Part shown: in pieces, positions 42,869 to 50,639 of the stretch
Numbering within the stretch: the first letter of the stretch is position 1
Layout of the letters: each line of letters begins with the position of its first letter
Assembly: GCA_910575565.1 (NCBI GenBank)
Contig: CAJTFL010000020.1
Location: forward strand, 1 to 64,000
Source of the DNA: Lachnospiraceae bacterium
GTDB taxonomy: Bacteria > Bacillota > Clostridia > Lachnospirales > Lachnospiraceae
Length of the DNA stretch: 64,000 nt
Direction of reading: 5' to 3'
Translations under genes and position numbers: made by a program
Notes under the pieces: model-generated
The model's input: only the letters and a program-made list of their open reading frames with translations
Told to the model about the DNA's origin: nothing
The model's database searches: none

Positions 42869-43704
42869 TGGCGGATAAAAAAATTGTGTTTTTAGATATC
42901 GACGGGACATTTACTGTTCCGTTGGAAAAACCGACGGAGCTTGCGGCGAGGGCAGTGCGTGAAGCGAGAAAAAACGGGCATAAGGTTTTGCTCAGCACAG
43001 GACGCAATATGCCTATTGTAAGCGAGGATGTCCTGGAAGTAGGATTTGACGGCGTGGTTGCCAGTGCGGGAAGGCATATTGAAATTGATGGGAAAGTGAT
43101 CCGCGACAGCGTGCTTCCGGAAAAAACTATCCAAAAGTGCCTGGGAGTTTTTCATCGATTTGGAATTTATTGCCGCATAGAAAGCCCGGAGGGGATTTAT
43201 ATTGACGACAGCCTTCAGGAAATTCTCACAAGCACAACGGCAGTTCTGGCTAATTCGGAACTGATCCGGATGAAGAAGGAACTGGATTCTGATGTGGGGG
43301 TAAAGCCGTATACGGAATACCCCCGCAGGGGGGCGTATAAGCTGGGCTTTATCTGTACAAGCCTGGAAGATATCGAAAAAACAAAACCGTATCTGGAACA
43401 GGAGTTCCATTATGTAGTGCATCCCTATGCGGAAGGTGCGGACTGCTATAATGGCGAGATCATACAAAAGGACATGGATAAAGGCGAGGCCATGGAGCGT
43501 GTCTGTGAATACTATGGCGAGGCCATGGCAGATACAATTGCTTTTGGCGACAGCATGAATGATCAGCAGATGCTGGAATATGCAGGGGTTGCCGTTGCAA
43601 TGGGGAACTCCTGCCAGGAATTAAAGAAGTGTGCAGATGTTGTCTGTGAGAGCGTTGAGGAGGATGGGGTTTACTTTGAATTTAAGCGAATGCATTTAAT
43701 ATAG
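42868..43704 (+). CDS. Cof-type HAD phosphatase
   Basis: 278 residues. VFLDIDGTFT (motif I with both Asp), LSTGRN (motif II), and AFGDSMNDQQMLEYAG (motif IV) define a Cof/YbiV-like HAD hydrolase. The cap domain lies between about 85 and 190. It likely removes phosphate from a sugar phosphate or flavin-type substrate. It shares a base with the PTS gene stop (TAATG), so it belongs to the sugar operon, where a phosphatase could relieve sugar-phosphate stress. Confidence 0.9.
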   Translation: MADKKIVFLDIDGTFTVPLEKPTELAARAVREARKNGHKVLLSTGRNMPIVSEDVLEVGFDGVVASAGRHIEIDGKVIRDSVLPEKTIQKCLGVFHRFGIYCRIESPEGIYIDDSLQEILTSTTAVLANSELIRMKKELDSDVGVKPYTEYPRRGAYKLGFICTSLEDIEKTKPYLEQEFHYVVHPYAEGADCYNGEIIQKDMDKGEAMERVCEYYGEAMADTIAFGDSMNDQQMLEYAGVAVAMGNSCQELKKCADVVCESVEEDGVYFEFKRMHLI

Positions 43705-43790
43705 GGAAAAACAAGATAAATGTATTCCCGTGTGCAATTACAGATGAATGGGAAGCCATGCATATCCGGCAGAAGAAGAGGAAACAGCCA

Positions 43791-43819
43791 TTGACACCGG
43801 GCCTTCTGCATATTATGAT
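43791..43819 (+). promoter_or_regulatory. Sigma-A promoter of the cobalamin transport operon
   Basis: TTGACA at 43791-43796 and TATGAT at 43814-43819 with exactly 17 bases between them. About 25 bases downstream the riboswitch begins. Confidence 0.8.
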
Positions 43820-43842
43820 AGGGGATGTAATCAAATAAACCT

Positions 43843-44190
43843 GTTATCGGTGCTCTTTATCAGAAGGGAGAATAGGGAATGCGGTGAAAGTCCGCAGCAG
43901 CGCCCACTACTGTAACCCGGATCGGGTATTTGGGGAACCTTACGGCTGATTTCGGAAGGGATCCCGCCACTGTTTCGCCTCTTTCAGGATTTTCCCAGCA
44001 AAGAGATAAATCGTAACAATTCAGACGGGCATCTTCTTGCCCGTATGCTACGGACGAGAAGCATCGGATATTCATCCGTGTGGAATTTGAACTGTTACGG
44101 AAAATCATTTGCTCAGGGAAGCCTGCAGGAGAAAGAAGAAATGGGAAGGCATAAATACTTTAGGGATGAGGGGAAGCCAGGAGACCTGCC
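43843..44190 (+). ncRNA. Cobalamin riboswitch
   Basis: Core elements in order: GGGAATGCGGTGAAAGTCCG, CAGCGCCCACTACTGTAAC, GCCACTG (about 43966-43972) and the B12 box GCCAGGAGACCTGCC (44176-44190). The aptamer is long, about 350 nt, because of a large insertion between the GCCACTG helix and the B12 box. It lies between a good promoter and a B12-type ABC importer gene. The hairpin after the B12 box (TATCTC/GAGATA followed by GCATTCTTTTT, about 44211-44244) is a likely ligand-controlled terminator. Confidence 0.92.
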
Positions 44191-44282
44191 ATAACAGGAT
44201 AGACGAAGCAGTATCTCGGGAGCGGAGATAGGCATTCTTTTTGTGCCTGTTTCCCTCTCCAAAGACAAAGGAGGGGAAAGAA

Positions 44283-45479
44283 ATGTCTAAAAAATTGATT
44301 CGTTCCATAATGGCGGTTGTCCTGGCAGCGTCGCTGCTTGCAGGATGCAAAGGTTCTGCCGGCGCTTCCTCTTCATCTGGGGCGTCGGAAGGTTCGGTGT
44401 CTGATCCTTTAGTATCTGAGGATGTTTTGTCCGATGCATCTAAGGATGTTTCGTCTGATGCTTTCGCAGAAGCGGATTCCCTGGGGGAAACGGTGGAAAG
44501 CCAGGAAGGCGGGGATTTGATGCAGGTAGTTACGGACAGCATCGGCAGGGAAGTAAAGCTTCCGGATCCGGTGACGAAGGCGGTGGTTGCCAATGCCTAT
44601 AACACGGAGATTATTAACGCTATCGATGCCTTGGACTGCGTGATTGGCGTGGATTACAACATTTACCAGGACAAGGAATCCTGGAAAAACCGGTATACGG
44701 AAGATATGGTGATCGGCAAAAGCCAGAAGGATTTGAACTATGAGAAAATCGTGGAGCTTGCCCCGGAGGTGCTGATCCTGACAGGGAACGGCACATGGGA
44801 GGAAGCCCAAAGGCAGCTGGAGCCTTTCGGCATCCAGGTGGTGGTCTGCGATGCTTATTACACGGATCGGTTTGGGCAAAGCTGTGACCTTTTGGGGCAG
44901 ATTTTCGGGAAGGAAGAAGAGGCGGAGGAGTTAAAGCATTATTTTATGGACAAGCTGGACTATATCCGCAGGCAGCTGAAGGATGTGGAGAAAAAGCAGG
45001 TGTACTTTGAGTACCGGAGGGAGGGGAATACCACGATCCCAGGCAATTTCTTTTACTACATGGTGGAATATTCAGGGGCGGACAATGTGTTTAAGGATTC
45101 TGCCAATGTGGAGGTTGAGTCCGAAGCCGTGGTGGCAAAGAATCCTCAGTATATCGTAAAGGTATCTGCGCCAGATGTGTATTCTTCCTACTATCCGCCT
45201 TCCCCCGCGGATCACCAGGCCATCAAGGAGGAGCTTGGCGCAAGGCCCGGCTGGGATGAGATTGATGCCATAAAAAACGACCGGGTGCTCCTCCTTTCTC
45301 ATTACGTCCACGGCGGGGCGTCTAAGCTGGTGGGAACCATGTATGTGGCGAAATTCCTTTACCCAGAGCTGCTTCCGGATCTGCACCCGGAACAGGTGTT
45401 TCGGGATTGGCTGGAAAAATACCAGAAGCTGGAGTATATTGAAGGCCATACATACCCGGCATATAGGTTTGAGGATTAA
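44283..45479 (+). CDS. btuF: ABC transporter substrate-binding lipoprotein (B12/corrinoid type)
   Basis: 398 residues. A lipoprotein signal (KKLIRSIMAVVLAASLLAGC, Cys lipobox at about 22) is followed by a Ser/Asp-rich linker to residue 75. The PeriBP_2 fold follows, including NAYNTEIINAIDALDCVIGVD and ELAPEVLILTGNGTWEEA. The ATG at 44283 follows AAAGGAGGGG. As the first gene under the riboswitch it most likely captures cobalamin or cobinamide outside the membrane; iron-siderophore proteins share the fold. A large acidic linker distinguishes it. Confidence 0.87.
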   Translation: MSKKLIRSIMAVVLAASLLAGCKGSAGASSSSGASEGSVSDPLVSEDVLSDASKDVSSDAFAEADSLGETVESQEGGDLMQVVTDSIGREVKLPDPVTKAVVANAYNTEIINAIDALDCVIGVDYNIYQDKESWKNRYTEDMVIGKSQKDLNYEKIVELAPEVLILTGNGTWEEAQRQLEPFGIQVVVCDAYYTDRFGQSCDLLGQIFGKEEEAEELKHYFMDKLDYIRRQLKDVEKKQVYFEYRREGNTTIPGNFFYYMVEYSGADNVFKDSANVEVESEAVVAKNPQYIVKVSAPDVYSSYYPPSPADHQAIKEELGARPGWDEIDAIKNDRVLLLSHYVHGGASKLVGTMYVAKFLYPELLPDLHPEQVFRDWLEKYQKLEYIEGHTYPAYRFED

Positions 45480-45482
45480 TCC

Positions 45483-46559
45483 ATGGATGGGATGGATGTG
45501 CGGGGGATCCGGAGCCGGTACGAACAGGCTAACCGGAAAAAATGGATGATTCTTTTTATCTGCGTGGCAGCGATGGCAGCGCTGGGGCTGTACTGCATTA
45601 CCATCGGCGTGGCGGATACCAGCTTTCTCCAAGTGTTTAAGGCGGTTTCTGCCTGGGCCGGGGGAAGGCTGGGAGAAGGGGAGGATGCCGCAGCGGATAA
45701 GATTATCGTGCTGATGCGCCTTCCCAGGATTGTGATTGCGGTGGTTGCAGGGACAGGGCTTTCCGTGTCCGGGGCCGCCATGCAGGCAGTGACCAGGAAT
45801 CCCTTAGTCAGCCCGTTTACCATGGGGATTTCCTCGGCCTCGGCTTTCGGGGCCTCCCTGTGCATTGTATTTGGCACGGGGATGTTTTTTCAAAGCGAAC
45901 TGGGCATTATCTTTTCCGCCTTTTCCTGGGCAGCGGTGTGTGTCCTGTTCGTTTACGGCATTTCCGCCAAGGCGGGGATGGGGGCGGAGACGGTGGTGCT
46001 TACGGGGATTGCCTTAAACTACTTATTTAACGCCCTGACTTGCGCCATTGAGTTTTTTGCCCAGGAGCATAAGCTGGCGGCGGTAGTGCAGTGGACGTTT
46101 GGAACCTTTAACGGTACAATCTGGCGGGATGTGCTGTTTTCTGGGGCTTTTGTGCTGGTGTTTTCCCTGGTTATCCTGCGCTGCCGCCTGAAGCTGAATG
46201 CCATGATTTCTGGGGAAGATGAACTGGTGAAAAGCCTTGGGGTTAACCCGGAGGGAATCCGCGCCCTTATCCTGCTGTCTTCCGTATTTATGACGGCGGC
46301 AGTAATCAGCTTTACCGGGGTAATCGGCTTTGTGGGTTTGGTAGCGCCTCATATTGCAAGGCTTTTGGTGGGAAATGATCATAAGTTCCTGATTCCCTTT
46401 TCTGCCGTAACCGGGAGCATCCTGTTAATGGTTTCCGATGCCATCGGCAAAACGCTTCTGTCCCCGGTAAGCATACCGGTGGGGATCGTGGTGTCTTTCT
46501 TAGGGGTTCCCCTGTTTATCCACCTGATCCTGAAAGGAAGAAGGAGGGTTGGGGAATGA
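45483..46559 (+). CDS. btuC: FecCD-family ABC permease (cobalamin importer)
   Basis: 358 residues with about nine or ten hydrophobic helices. The signature AAMQAVTRNPLVSPFTMGISSASAFGASL and the EELVKSLGVN-type loop (GEDELVKSLGVNPEGIRALILL) that docks to the ATPase are present, followed by GVIGFVGLVAPHIARLLVG. This is the BtuC/FhuB fold for B12, haem or siderophores. It begins three bases after the binding protein and overlaps the ATPase start by four bases. With the riboswitch upstream, corrinoid uptake is the best reading. Confidence 0.9.
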   Translation: MDGMDVRGIRSRYEQANRKKWMILFICVAAMAALGLYCITIGVADTSFLQVFKAVSAWAGGRLGEGEDAAADKIIVLMRLPRIVIAVVAGTGLSVSGAAMQAVTRNPLVSPFTMGISSASAFGASLCIVFGTGMFFQSELGIIFSAFSWAAVCVLFVYGISAKAGMGAETVVLTGIALNYLFNALTCAIEFFAQEHKLAAVVQWTFGTFNGTIWRDVLFSGAFVLVFSLVILRCRLKLNAMISGEDELVKSLGVNPEGIRALILLSSVFMTAAVISFTGVIGFVGLVAPHIARLLVGNDHKFLIPFSAVTGSILLMVSDAIGKTLLSPVSIPVGIVVSFLGVPLFIHLILKGRRRVGE

Positions 46560-47320
46560 GCCTTTTTGCAGACGGCATTACCTTCGGCTACACAAAAGAG
46601 CGGGAAATCCTGTCGGATATTTCCTTTACCCTTCCCTTTGGGCAGTCCTTGTTTCTTCTGGGGCCAAACGGCACGGGAAAGACGACTTTGTTAAAATGCA
46701 TTAACCATCTCCTTGTGCCCCAGAAAGGGAAGGTGTTTATCCATGGGGAGGACGTGGCAAAGCTTTCGCCAAAGAAACGAGCCAGGAAGATCGGGTATGT
46801 CCCCCAGTACAGCCATCATGCTTTTCCCATGAATGTGGTGGACACCATTATGATGGGGCGGATTGCCTTTAGCGGATACCGCATGGGCAAGGCGGATAAG
46901 GATGCGGTGTTTCGGCTGATTGAGCAGTTAAACCTTCAGGAATTTGCCTTCCAGACCATAGACCGGATGAGCGGCGGCGAACGGCAGAGGGTGCTTATTG
47001 CAAGGGCGCTGGCTCAGGAGCCGGAGCTTTTAATCCTGGATGAACCTACCAGCAGCCTGGACTTGCATAACCAGATGCTTATCCTCAAGCTCCTTTCCGG
47101 ACTGGCTCATGAGAAGGGGATGGGGGTGGTTTTATCCATCCATGATCTGAACCTGGCCTCCCTTTTTGCCGATCAGGTTATGATCTTAAAAGAATCCCGG
47201 ATATTTTCTTTGGGAAAGCCGGAGGAAACCCTGCTTAAAGAAAATATCCGGGAGGTTTACGGGGTGGAAACAGCCGTGACCATGGAGGATGGGAAGATCC
47301 ATGTGCGGCTGAAACGGTAG
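46556..47320 (+). CDS. btuD: ABC transporter ATP-binding protein (cobalamin importer)
   Basis: 254 residues. GPNGTGKTTLL is Walker A, MSGGERQRVLIARALAQEPELLILDEPTSSLDL holds the LSGGQ-type signature and Walker B, and SIHDLN is the His switch. It pairs with the preceding permease in the order substrate binder, permease, ATPase. The start overlaps the permease stop (ATGA), so the three are co-expressed under riboswitch control. The closest known pattern is BtuD/FecE. Confidence 0.93.
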   Translation: MSLFADGITFGYTKEREILSDISFTLPFGQSLFLLGPNGTGKTTLLKCINHLLVPQKGKVFIHGEDVAKLSPKKRARKIGYVPQYSHHAFPMNVVDTIMMGRIAFSGYRMGKADKDAVFRLIEQLNLQEFAFQTIDRMSGGERQRVLIARALAQEPELLILDEPTSSLDLHNQMLILKLLSGLAHEKGMGVVLSIHDLNLASLFADQVMILKESRIFSLGKPEETLLKENIREVYGVETAVTMEDGKIHVRLKR

Positions 47321-47341
47321 AAAACCATAAGGGATTTGGCG

Positions 47342-47854
47342 CTACAGAACCAGCGAGGGAGCCGAATACACCCTTGCCCCCAGCTCATTATCCAGCATAT
47401 ACAGCGCCCTTGGGTCTGAGCCGAATAAGTCAAATTTCTTAATCAGCCCTTCTGCGTTCGTTTCCTCTTCGCCCTGCTCTTTCACAAACCAGTCTAAAAA
47501 CTGCATGGTGCGGAAATCCTTCACCTGGTTTGCCGCGTCATAGATGGTGTGGATCAGCCCGGTCACAAGCTGCTCGTGTTCAAAACCGGCGTGGAGGGGA
47601 TCGGCAAAGCTTTTCAGTTCCTTGTCTGGCTTATCGATGGCATCCAAGGTTACTTTGCAGCCGTTGTTCTGTAAGTACTGCATAAACAGCAGGGCATGAT
47701 CCCGCTCCTCCTGGGCCTGGATCTTGTACCAGTTGGCAAAGCCGTTAAGCCCTTCCTCGGCATAGTAATTAGAGAAATCCAGGTAAAGGTAGGCAGAATA
47801 AAATTCCTTGTTTACCTGGATATTTAACAGCTGGGCAACTTTTGCATCTAACAT
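47342..47854 (-). CDS. ftnA: Ferritin (FtnA type)
   Basis: 170 residues from the ATG at 47854, which follows CGAGGAGGATT. LNIQVNKEFYSAYLYLDFSNYYAEEGLNGFANWYKIQAQEERDHALLFMQYL provides the ferroxidase Glu residues and the E-E-R-x-H motif of the first helices; IYDAANQVKDFRTMQFLDWFVKEQGEEE supplies the rest. It stores iron as ferric oxide in a 24-subunit cage. The C terminus is that of the short bacterial H-type ferritins. The next gene is divergent. Confidence 0.92.
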   Translation of the reverse strand: MLDAKVAQLLNIQVNKEFYSAYLYLDFSNYYAEEGLNGFANWYKIQAQEERDHALLFMQYLQNNGCKVTLDAIDKPDKELKSFADPLHAGFEHEQLVTGLIHTIYDAANQVKDFRTMQFLDWFVKEQGEEETNAEGLIKKFDLFGSDPRALYMLDNELGARVYSAPSLVL

Positions 47855-48021
47855 ATGATTAATCCTCCTCGTATTTGCCTGCGTTTTCGCGTGGCTTTTC
47901 CCTATTTTACCACTAACCGGGAAGAATGTCACCGGATTTTTGGCGGTTTCGTATTTCATTTGGCTTATGTTTGCTGTATAATGGAGAAAATGATTGGAAA
48001 CGACCGTTAAGGAGGCAGTCT

Positions 48022-48399
48022 ATGGGGTTTTGGTGGTTTATGTTTTTTTGCGATCTGCTGGTTCCGGCAGTTATGATATTTGGCGGAAGGATGATGTGGA
48101 AGCATCCCCCCGGGAAGATTAACGGGATTATCGGCTACCGGACATCCCGTTCCATGAAAAATAAGGAAACATGGAAATTTGCCCAGGAATACTGCGGACG
48201 GCTGTGGTGGAAAATCGGCTGGCTTATGCTTGCCCCTTCGGCGATCTTGCATATCCCCTTTTATGGCTGTCCGGAGGAGACCATTGGAATGGTGGGCGGA
48301 TTTTTATGCATTGTACAGTGCGCAGTGCTTATCGGCTCTATATTTCCCACGGAAAGGGCGCTGAAAAAGAATTTTACGGATGAGGGAAAGCAAAGATAG
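48022..48399 (+). CDS. SdpI-like/YhfL-type membrane protein
   Basis: 125 residues from the ATG at 48022 (AAGGAGGCA seven bases upstream). It has three or four hydrophobic helices, and the signature KINGIIGYRTSRSMKNKETWKFAQEYCGR matches the SdpI family, originally described in immunity to the SdpC killing peptide in Bacillus. Most relatives have unknown function. The gene stands alone between the ferritin gene and a repeat element. Confidence 0.75.
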   Translation: MGFWWFMFFCDLLVPAVMIFGGRMMWKHPPGKINGIIGYRTSRSMKNKETWKFAQEYCGRLWWKIGWLMLAPSAILHIPFYGCPEETIGMVGGFLCIVQCAVLIGSIFPTERALKKNFTDEGKQR

Positions 48400-48605
48400 G
48401 GGAAGAGGAACGCTGCTTTTATTCCCGCGAGCAATGAGCCAAGCGGCCGTGCTTGCACGGTCGGTTGGCGAATGCCGCGAGGGTCAAGCACCCCGCTGCT
48501 CTGCAGCGTTGCAAGATTGCTCCCCCGTTGCCTGCAGCGGGGGATTTGATTGTAATATCTGCCGTCCGTTCAGACGCGCTATTCGCAAAACTGTAGCGTT
48601 CCCCT
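48398..48605. repeat. Inverted-repeat intergenic element
   Basis: A segment bounded by GGGGAAGAGGAACGCT (about 48398-48414) and the inverse AGCGTTCCCC (about 48596-48605), with GC-rich internal hairpins (CCGTGCTTGCACGG; CCCCCGTTGCCTGCAGCGGGGG). It holds no gene. The layout resembles a small non-autonomous repeat, but no target duplication was confirmed. Confidence 0.45.
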
Positions 48606-48611
48606 TTATTT

Positions 48612-49931
48612 TCATCCCTTTTTCTTCTGCATGGATAATAATTTGTCCAAATATACCGATTTAAACTGCTTGCTGGCCATAGCCTGCTTTAAAGGAGGCA
48701 GCTTTAAAATGGTTCCGAACACTGCCGCCATGGCCCGGTGGCTGGAGAAGGCCTGGTTGTCAAAGATCAGGTTCTGCAGCGTCCCCTTTTCGATAGCCTG
48801 GAGGACGAAACGGTGGGTGCTGTTTACCGGAGTGATTACCTGGATCGGGCGGTGCTTCAGTTGGATGGCCTTGGTGGGGCAGTTCCGTGCGCAGACGCCG
48901 CACCCTAAGCAGATTTCCGTGTCAATCCGGGCTTTTCGTTTTCCGCCCGATGGTTTTTCCTCCAGATTGGAAGGTTCCTGTTTAGCGGCTTCCTCTAAGG
49001 AGATGGCCAGGATGGGACAGGCTTTTGCGCATTTTCCGCAGCCCACGCATTTTTCCAGGGATACCTCGGGGATATAATTGGTGGTGGCTACCGGCTGCAT
49101 GGGGGAAAACCGTCTTGCCGCCTGCAGCGCCTCACAGCAGCATCCGCAGCAGTTGCAGATAAAGGCCGGGTGTTCCCTTACGTTTTCCCCAATCTGCACC
49201 AGATTGCTTGCGTAGGAGCGCTCTAAGGCGTCCATGGCTTCTTCCTTGGAAATCAGCTTCGTGTATTCCCCGTGTTCAGCCAGGGAGCGGGCCACGTTGT
49301 CAAAAGTCAGGCACACATCCCATGGGGCATCGATCTCGCAGGGATGGCCCGCGTGGTACGCCTTGTGGCGGCAGTAGCACGTGCCAAGGCCGACGTATCT
49401 GGCCTCCTCTACGATATGGGTTGCCCGTTCATAGTCCAGGATATGGTTCATCTTGTCATTGGTCAGCACCGGTTCCTGGACGAATACCCGGCCCAGCTTC
49501 GTCTCCGTGGCAAAGAACAGATCCTTGACAAAATCCTCTTCCACGTTCATATACTGGTAATAAAGCTGGCTCAAGTATTTTTGATCGATATCGCCCCTGG
49601 TGCGCATCAGCGCAAACTCGATAAACCCGGCCATAGGCGGCGGCATGACAAACTGCCGTTCCCCGTGATACTCGGAATCTACCAATAAGGCTTTTTCGCA
49701 CAGATGATCCAACAGCTTTTCCGCTTTCGCTTCCGTAGTCCCCCAGACTTTCGCTGCCCGCTTTAAGGTAAACGGGCGGACAGGCAGGAGGGAAACCCAT
49801 TTGGCTTCCTTTTCGGTATACAGCACCTGAAGGATCTTGTATAAAGTCTCCGATGGCGGGGCTCCTTGGGTAAACCAGTTAATCCGTTCTTCCAGGTTCT
49901 TGTAGGCATCTCTTGTGGTTAAATGTCCCAT
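48612..49931 (-). CDS. 4Fe-4S dicluster protein with N-terminal winged helix
   Basis: 439 residues. Residues 1-100 form a winged-helix-like region (LYKILQVLYTEKEAKWVSLLPVRPFTLKRAAKVWGTTEAKAEKLLDHLCEKALL). The middle has clustered cysteines (GTCYCRHKAYHAGHPCE; FICNCCGCCCEAL). Two ferredoxin motifs follow, CVGCGKCAKACP and CLGCGVCARNCP. Such proteins likely carry electrons or sense redox state. TTGGAGGTGATTAGC precedes the ATG at 49931. The exact partner is unknown; the gene stands alone next to a small toxin-antitoxin remnant. Confidence 0.85.
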   Translation of the reverse strand: MGHLTTRDAYKNLEERINWFTQGAPPSETLYKILQVLYTEKEAKWVSLLPVRPFTLKRAAKVWGTTEAKAEKLLDHLCEKALLVDSEYHGERQFVMPPPMAGFIEFALMRTRGDIDQKYLSQLYYQYMNVEEDFVKDLFFATETKLGRVFVQEPVLTNDKMNHILDYERATHIVEEARYVGLGTCYCRHKAYHAGHPCEIDAPWDVCLTFDNVARSLAEHGEYTKLISKEEAMDALERSYASNLVQIGENVREHPAFICNCCGCCCEALQAARRFSPMQPVATTNYIPEVSLEKCVGCGKCAKACPILAISLEEAAKQEPSNLEEKPSGGKRKARIDTEICLGCGVCARNCPTKAIQLKHRPIQVITPVNSTHRFVLQAIEKGTLQNLIFDNQAFSSHRAMAAVFGTILKLPPLKQAMASKQFKSVYLDKLLSMQKKKG

Positions 49932-50061
49932 TGCTAATCACCTCCAAAATTGCCCATCGGAAATAAAAAAATTTCCGTGGATCCTTTCATTTTATCTCCA
50001 AAACAGCCAGGTTGTCAATGCGTTGCATCTGTTTTTTCTTCCGGCAGGCAAAGGTTTTTTG

Positions 50062-50090
50062 TTGTCGATTTTGCCATCTTGTGATATAAT
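50062..50090 (+). promoter_or_regulatory. Sigma-A promoter of the small remnant operon
   Basis: TTGTCG at 50062-50067 and TATAAT at 50085-50090, spaced 17 bases. It lies 19 bases upstream of the toxin-like fragment. Confidence 0.7.
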
Positions 50091-50108
50091 CTCGGCAGAG
50101 ATGGAAAT

Positions 50109-50345
50109 TTGACGAAAAAGCATGATAAAAATGCCAGATTTGGATGGTATCGATATGATTCCCGATTTGCCCTTCCGATTTTTGATGACGATGGAGAAGT
50201 TTTGCGTTATAATGTGTTTCATGTGGAGCTTGTTATAAGATATGTGATGGATAGAAAATTGTATCTATATGACATCATAAACATAAAAAAAGAAACGGAA
50301 AAGGAGAAGAAATTATTGCAAATTGAAGCAGGTGACAGAACATGA
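50109..50345 (+). CDS. C-terminal fragment of a large mobile-element protein (toxin-tail-like)
   Basis: 78 residues beginning at a TTG: FGWYRYDSRFALPIFDDDGEVLRYNVFHVELVIRYVMDRKLYLYDIINIKKETEKE. This resembles the last part of large element-encoded or polymorphic toxin proteins (Y-D-S-x-F, R-Y-N-x-F, L-Y-L-Y-D-x-I-x-I-K-K-E-T). The usual upstream thousands of residues are absent. It may be an orphan effector domain with its own promoter, or simply debris. It overlaps the antitoxin-like gene start by four bases. Confidence 0.5.
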   Translation: MTKKHDKNARFGWYRYDSRFALPIFDDDGEVLRYNVFHVELVIRYVMDRKLYLYDIINIKKETEKEKKLLQIEAGDRT

Positions 50346-50533
50346 GTAAAGAAATGTTAAAAAATTTAATAGAGTTAGTTCCGGAAAAAGATATTGATAC
50401 CTTGTATAGAGTAATTGTAAAATTTGTGCCTGAAGTGATTCCTGAACCGGAAGAATTAGAAGCTTTAAGAGCCGGACGAGAAGACAGAGCAGTGAACGGG
50501 ACAATACCACATGAAGCTATAAACTGGGATTGA
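50342..50533 (+). CDS. Small antitoxin-like protein
   Basis: 63 residues: MSKEMLKNLIELVPEKDIDTLYRVIVKF, then PEPEELEALRAGREDRAVNGTIPHEAINWD. This acidic protein is frequent in Lachnospiraceae beside toxin domains. Its start overlaps the preceding fragment (ATGA), so it is co-translated with it. It probably neutralises that C-terminal domain. No DNA-binding region is visible, so regulation by autorepression is unlikely. Confidence 0.65.
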   Translation: MSKEMLKNLIELVPEKDIDTLYRVIVKFVPEVIPEPEELEALRAGREDRAVNGTIPHEAINWD

Positions 50534-50639
50534 GGAACAGAAAAAGAAATGAGTGACCCGCTTGAGCAATAAAGCTGTACGGTTAAAAACTCATTTCTTA
50601 GTTTGATTATATAACAGAAAGAGAGAAAAGTTAAGAGAA

